DNA from: Cladobotryum mycophilum
Taxonomy: Eukaryota; Ascomycota; Sordariomycetes; Hypocreales; Hypocreaceae
Assembly: GCA_036429605.1 (NCBI GenBank)
Contig: JAVFKD010000015.1
Location: 767,421-831,420 of the forward strand
DNA length: 64,000 bases
Reading direction: 5' to 3'
In this document: piece by piece, positions 58,988-64,000 of the stretch
Position numbering within the stretch: position 1 is the first letter of the stretch
How the letters are laid out: each line of letters starts with the position of its first letter
Notes under the pieces: generated by a model
Database searches by the model: none
What the model was told of the DNA's origin: nothing
The model's input: the letters and a program-made list of their open reading frames with translations, nothing else
Position numbers and translations under genes: made by a program

Positions 58988-59800
58988 ACTTCTTTTTTTT
59001 TTGGATCCCGTCCTTTCTTCTCCAACAGTGTAGAAAACTACCCATGTGAAATAATCTCAACACAACATGTCCCGTTTCCCTCAATCATTCAAATTTCTTC
59101 AAGCTGCGAAGAGTCAGCCCTATTCTTTTTTATGATCACTTTTTCTTTTTTTTTCTTTTTTTTTTTTACAAAACTAGCTCTATGCTATTTGATCTAATAG
59201 CTTCTGCTGGTCAGAAAGAACATCATTTTCCTAAGCATGAAATGATCCGTCAAGAATAGTTCGGCTCAAGTAGAGTTTGGTTCACTTCTTCCATCTTGAC
59301 AATTTGAAACGGAGGTGGCTCCCATACCTACATTCCACAACTTGATACAGGTGGGTAGCCATACGAGTTGTCACCAACACAGTCATTGTCGCCTCGATTA
59401 CATGACGATAAGAAACCACTATAAACCCGAAGTGTAACTATCTAGAGCATCTATGGTACTAAATTCATTTATGTTAGAAACAATATTTGCGTATACAAAA
59501 AGCAATGGCCCCAATTGCTCTGCTGAGCTGCATTCGTAAGCAATTGTGGAGGATGAGCTCGGCGGGAAGGATTATAAGAGTCGGTCACTCAAGTTGGAAG
59601 TGTTGAATTAACATTTTTATTCCATCTTGCAGTCCAGTTGTACGAGAAAGCTATAAAGAAAAACACACCCGATCCCAACCTTGCGGACCGAGAACATCAG
59701 CCGCTCTTCCTCACATACAGCCTCATTATTATCTTTTGGATGATCTACTAATCGGCCTTCTCAGAGAATCAGCAATCACCCTTGGTGCAGAAAGAAGCAG
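58988..59800. other. Intergenic
   Basis: A T11 tract at 58993-59003 and further T-rich sequence near 59140-59170. No gene is seen. Confidence 0.5.
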
Positions 59801-60064
59801 TTATAAGTTTTTTCTTACCTTGGTGTAAACTGCGACAGCAACTTTGTCTTCATAGCCGCTTACGTTGTCTCTGGGCTTCACTTCGACAGGCCCATCAATT
59901 TCCGCCATCACGTCGAAGAGAACCTGGCCCTTGACGACGACATTGTATCCCGATCCGGCCTCGAACTTGTGGGTTTCGCCGGGTGGGATCTGAATTCCTC
60001 CCTTGAAACCGTATGCGATGACGGTGTCTTCAGAGTTGTTGATGATGGAGAAGTACAAGGTCAT
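59801..60064 (-). CDS. Hypothetical small protein, 87 aa
   Basis: The product starts MTLYFSIINNSEDTVIAYGF and is mainly beta-like and acidic/polar, with a KVRKNL end and no signal peptide or membrane segment. A 5' UTR intron is likely: GTGAGT at 60162 to CGTCAG at 60075, 88 bp, placing the ATG ten bases after the junction. The longer open frame reaching 60313 only reads through this intron and a CATA repeat. I recognise no family. Clean splice sites and the compact, balanced composition make it a likely real gene. Confidence 0.55.
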   Translation of the reverse strand: MTLYFSIINNSEDTVIAYGFKGGIQIPPGETHKFEAGSGYNVVVKGQVLFDVMAEIDGPVEVKPRDNVSGYEDKVAVAVYTKVRKNL

Positions 60065-61635
60065 TTTGGGCTTTCTGACGGAAGAGAATGAGCATTCGTG
60101 ATAGATAGTACAGAATAAAGAGCAGACTGGGGTTTTAGGCTGCACCGCAGGCAGATACTCACCTGTATCAAATTGATATCCGGGTACGTAGTTGAGTTGG
60201 GGGTTGGGATGGGTTTGGAAAAAGAAGTGAGTTTGTCTACGAGGAGGGGAGGGAGAACATTGCCTACTTATAACCCAGCCTACAAGCATGCATACATACA
60301 TACATACATACAATCATCTTTACTTGCTATTTGTAGATGCAAACGGCTTGCCGATGCATAGGTAGCCTCTCATAGACGGTGATGAATGGTTCGCTATCAG
60401 AATGTGGCGTGTATTACTATCTTCCTACATGAGACGTAATATTGCATGAAGTCAAAGTAGCAGTGAACCATAGCCAAGCAGATCCCTACCTTGTCTCATA
60501 ATGCCGTGATCACACATACACATCAAGATTGATTCTACTACGTCACCAGCTCCTCTCCATCTTTACATGCTGTTCCTTGGCATAATCGGCATGTTTGGCT
60601 CAAACGTAAGCTGGCCGTCCCCGATGATGTAAGTTTGTCAAACACCTTGATTGACCAACAGCTTCAAGAAGTATCTTTGAGGGAGGGGTTCACAGCGTCT
60701 GCTGAAGCTTCACTTGATAGTCTACCTATCTGTTCCTTCTCCCTCCAGCTACCAAAGCCAATGCGGCCTGGTCCGGTGATACCTTGTGCAACCACAGCAA
60801 TGCAACAGCAGAAACATGCATGTTACTACTCCATACAGCCGCCTTATTTGGTTTCTAACTCAGTAATATCATTGATATTAATATCACAACACTCTTGGTT
60901 CTTGGCCCCGAATGCCCCGCAGACCTCCCAGCCGACAAGCCTGTCAGTCACACCCAGTGCTGTCTGATACAATCAGGGAAATCAGCACATCCATTCACTC
61001 CTCGATTGGGCCTATGCTGCGTAGATACCTGCACACTGTTTCTCATCGGGAAGTCATATGAGTAATACCGCAGCTAAGTGGCATTCGATGAGCAATCAAG
61101 TAAAAAAAACCGGTTACACATTGCTATGCACCGGTCCCTTCTTATTGTAACGCCAGGGTTGACCCCCTACGTACAAGTACCAGTACATGGCTGATGTCTC
61201 GGGGGTTGCCATATATGCGCTTGTCTTACTGCAGCTAGCGCCACAGATACGGGTCTACGGGTGATGACATGTAGAGAACTCGAAATTGCTGGTGATGAAG
61301 AAACTCCGTGAGGGAAACGAAACAGAAGAGAGAATGTATAGAAACAAGGGATAGTAATATAATGAATTGAAATCAGTAAAAATGGAACAAGAGGAATTTT
61401 GATGCGAGGCTAAATAGCTAAAAGCAGAAAAAAATGCAAGCTGGTGTTTTCTCGTTCAGGTCCTCCCATCATTTACTCTGTAATCATACCTAGCGGCGAG
61501 ATAATTTTCTCTCACTCCCCTGTTTTCAACTTGCTACCTCATCTGCTCATCTACAATACCTCGCCTCCTGATCATACCAGTAGTAACTACAACCTATCCT
61601 CTACATTAAAACAAATATATCCCCTTCTCGCCATC
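60065..61635. other. Divergent intergenic region between two small genes
   Basis: The stretch contains the 5' UTR intron and leader of the minus-strand small gene, a (CATA)n repeat at 60289-60312, and the promoter of the plus-strand small gene. The leader of the latter has a CT-rich part. No other gene is supported. Confidence 0.5.
60289..60312. repeat. (CATA)n microsatellite
   Basis: About six CATA units just upstream of the small minus-strand gene. Confidence 0.85.
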
Positions 61636-61949
61636 ATGAGTGGATTCCAAAAAGCACTCCCAATCGCCCTCACCGTCTTCTTCGGCGTCGTCGGAGGTGA
61701 GTTCCACTAAATTCCCACGCCACGCCCTATAGACACTCATCCCAAACGCAATCTTTCCAGGTGTATACACATTTCAACCACTCTTTGCCCCCAAAAATGG
61801 GTTCCCAAGCGACGACAAGTCAAGGAGGTGAGTCTCTAAATGCTGGAAAGGATTGATTGGGCGTGTTTTACTTAGAGAGAATATTTCCAAAGTCTAGAGA
61901 CCTCAACGCAAACAAAGTCAATCGCTTCGACAACTTCAAAATAAAGTAG
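61636..61949 (+). CDS. Small single-pass membrane protein, 59 aa
   Basis: Three exons, 61636-61696, 61761-61827 and 61898-61949, give a 59-residue product. It begins MSGFQKALPIALTVFFGVVG and one hydrophobic helix (residues about 7-26) is followed by a polar tail with FQPLFAPKNGF and RDLNANKVNRFDNFKIK. The third exon uses the acceptor ending at 61897; an earlier AG at 61875 would give a six-codon end. The N-terminal layout resembles tiny mitochondrial or ER membrane proteins of fungi, but I cannot name the family. It is too short and too split to appear as a single long ORF. Confidence 0.6.
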
Positions 61950-62265
61950 AAAATATGATTACATGCAAACTATACAAGGTTTCCATTCTCTAAACTGAAT
62001 CAATACATTTTTATATAATATTCCTCATTAAACGAAAGTAATGTTGCTCGAGTTGACTCTGAGTAGAAGACGTAGAATTAACATCTATAGCACGTTTCTT
62101 TGTCAATCTATGCATCCATAACTCCACCAAACTATGCCCAACACCATACAATAGGAGATGGGAATCTTTATTTACAGCCTGAAACAAATGAACAACATGA
62201 AGCAATATTTTCGCAAGTGTCGCAACCTCTCATCCGTCAACTATTTAAGCCGCCCCGCCCCGCCC
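61950..62265. other. Convergent spacer
   Basis: Short AT-rich spacer between the small membrane-protein gene and the transcription factor gene. Confidence 0.55.
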
Positions 62266-64000
62266 TCAGATGAACGGCGCATCCAACCCCCAGAAAAGTT
62301 TATCCCAATCTACCGTATTTAGATCCATTCTTCCTTCGAGGAGTTGCCACTGTTGCTCAAGAAGCGCCGTGTCCGGCTCGCGTGCAAAGCCCGTAGTTTG
62401 GGTGATTGGACCAATGCGTTGGTCAGGATGTGCCGATTCTGGCGTCATAGGAAGAGTCGGTGACATTACTTCCGAGATCTGCTGCTGCAGAAGATCTAGG
62501 GCTCTGTGTTTGATCTTGTACTTTCTGAGAAGCTGAATCGAGAGTTCCAGCAGCCTAGTGGCCGTGGGTGATTGACCTTGAGCCTCTTGTAGGATTCTCC
62601 ATGCACCAGCCACCTCCTCGTCCCCTTCAACGCTATCGGTCGAATCGCCTTTTAAGCAGGCGTTCAGAACGAGGGCGATGCTGGCAAGAAAGACGCTCCG
62701 TAGTACCATTGTCATCCTCAATCTTGACGTGCAAAAAGGAAGGTGCTCTTTTGAAAGCTCGTGATCTAGCTCAATCACAACCCTAGCCGACCTGAGACAG
62801 ACGTCACGCGAATATGCGTATGCCGGGTCTACAGTTCCTTGGGCAAGATAAGGGAGGTGAATCTTGCATAATTGTCGATGGAGAAGCAAGTTGAGCGTGT
62901 AGCGCTGAACAGTTATCAACGGAGAACGCCTTGGGTCCGTCATTGGGAGGTGGCTGAGGCTGGAATTGTCCAAAGAGAGGAAATCAGGAATCCCTCGGAT
63001 AAATTCGTTGAGTTTTGTGTCTGCTTCCAATACATTCGTGTACGCCTCAGGCTCCGTTGTTGAGGCATATAATGGGCTTTGCTCGAGGAGTAATTGGCAG
63101 AGTTCGGCGAGGCGGATGCGTTGGAGGAAATAGGAAACACAGGTAGGCTCGCTCATAGGCCGATCAATGACATCCAGTCCATCAATGAGATCTTCATCTT
63201 TCACGTTTCGGGGCTTGTTTACTGCCATCTGGCTAGGATGAATTACATAGAATCCTTCTTGGGGGTTGTTGAATTGTGCCAGCATCCTTCATATATATCA
63301 GCATCGGGGGTTGGGTTTTCATTTGTCGAGAGTCAAACTCACCAGTCCATAGCCACAAGGTACCACCATATTCTTCGTCCCATTTCTTTCTTCGCCTCGC
63401 TCATTCTGGCAATAGCTGGCGTTAACATGTTCGGCGGCTCATCAATCCGATGCAACGAAAGCTCACTGGCTATCGAAATAGCAGACATAATACAATTGCG
63501 AGCTCGCTGTGAAACGCTCTCATGATTGCAGAAAACGAAGAACAAGATGATGAGGCCCTGGACACATTCGATTGATGCGTACGCAGTCCTTTGTGCGTGA
63601 TCGGAGACATCAAGTGCCTGTTTTATCCAAAATGTCGATTGCGAGTTTGCTTCTGCAACATTTGCAAATAAGCATCTCACGTCGTCCTGGGGAGTCCATG
63701 CGTAGGTGGTGCTCGCACAGATACAAACCAACAACAGAATTCCACCAATATCCACAGGAACATTTTGTTCCAGGTTTGTATATATATCTTCGACAAGGCT
63801 CTGGATAGTAGGGACGTGGATGATGTGATGGAAGTAGGAGATATCCGAGATGTACTTCTGAACGATGATACGGATCTCATCCCGGCGAGGAAGCCAAATA
63901 CATTTGATGGCGTCAATCTGTCCGGGACTAGTAGATGCAGCGCGATTCTGGACGACAAACGATGGTTGATTGCATATGAGGCGAATAGGACATGTACGAA
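62266..64000 (-). CDS. Fungal-specific transcription factor, 3' part (runs off the window)
   Basis: The gene enters from beyond 64000. Exons visible: 64000-63343 and 63286-62266, joined in phase over a 56-bp intron (GTGAGT...GAAG). The sequence matches the fungal transcription factor middle homology region: ISYFHHIIHVPTIQSLVEDI, ASIECVQGLIILFFVF, SAISIASELSLHRID and EAKKEMGRRIWWYLVAMDW, which is the conserved R-R-x-W-W block. The C-terminal part includes RYTLNLLLHRQLCKIHLPYL and MVLRSVFLASIALVLNACL. The DNA-binding domain, normally a Zn2Cys6 cluster at the N-terminus, lies outside the window, so binding class is inferred only. A role in regulating the nearby PKS is possible but it is over 9 kb from the PKS start. 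Confidence 0.85.

Overview
The window is nuclear DNA of a filamentous ascomycete. Most multi-exon genes carry short GT-AG introns (about 45-90 bp), often with CTAAC/CTGAC-like branch sites, and the gene content is fungal: Pex14 anchor, class II HDAC with an Arb2-type tail, a Suz12/VEFS protein, Mus7/MMS22, a fungal polyketide synthase, rhodopsin-domain membrane proteins and a fungal transcription factor. The mix and the many TACCTA/TAGGTA motifs between genes suggest a Sordariomycete, possibly Hypocreales; this is inference, not proof.

Region 1 (1-42 kb) is a conserved, gene-dense block: PEX14 (+), a large chromodomain protein (-), a Rab11-type GTPase (+), BRX1 (+), an F-box protein (+), HDA1 (+), an SR-rich protein (+), an F-box/LRR-like protein (-), SUZ12 with a C-terminal PHD finger (+), the U2 snRNP protein CUS1/SF3B2 (-), a SLY41-like transporter (+), ORC5 (-) and MMS22/Mus7 (-). 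Several act in chromatin and replication (H3K27 methylation, histone deacetylation, origin recognition, replication-fork repair), but nothing in the sequence shows they are co-regulated.

Region 2 (42-58 kb) is accessory. A complete highly reducing polyketide synthase (KS-AT-DH-cMT-ER-KR-ACP, 12 exons, minus strand, 44657-53033) is flanked on both sides by two paralogous five-exon rhodopsin-domain membrane proteins, followed by an HSL-type alpha/beta hydrolase. The PKS has no release domain, so the hydrolase is a candidate release or tailoring enzyme. I see no P450, oxidoreductase, MFS transporter or cluster-type regulator directly beside the PKS.

Region 3 (58-64 kb) holds two identical, divergent tRNA-Thr(CGT) genes, two small uncharacterised proteins (87 and 59 aa) and the 3' part of a fungal transcription factor that runs off the right end.

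A cross-cutting observation: at least six otherwise well-conserved genes are interrupted by apparent single-base deletions, most of them in homopolymer runs of 5-6 bases. Adding one base at each joins continuous, family-like protein. The simplest reading is base-calling or assembly error rather than pseudogenes, and the affected genes are annotated here as single genes with the break positions given.
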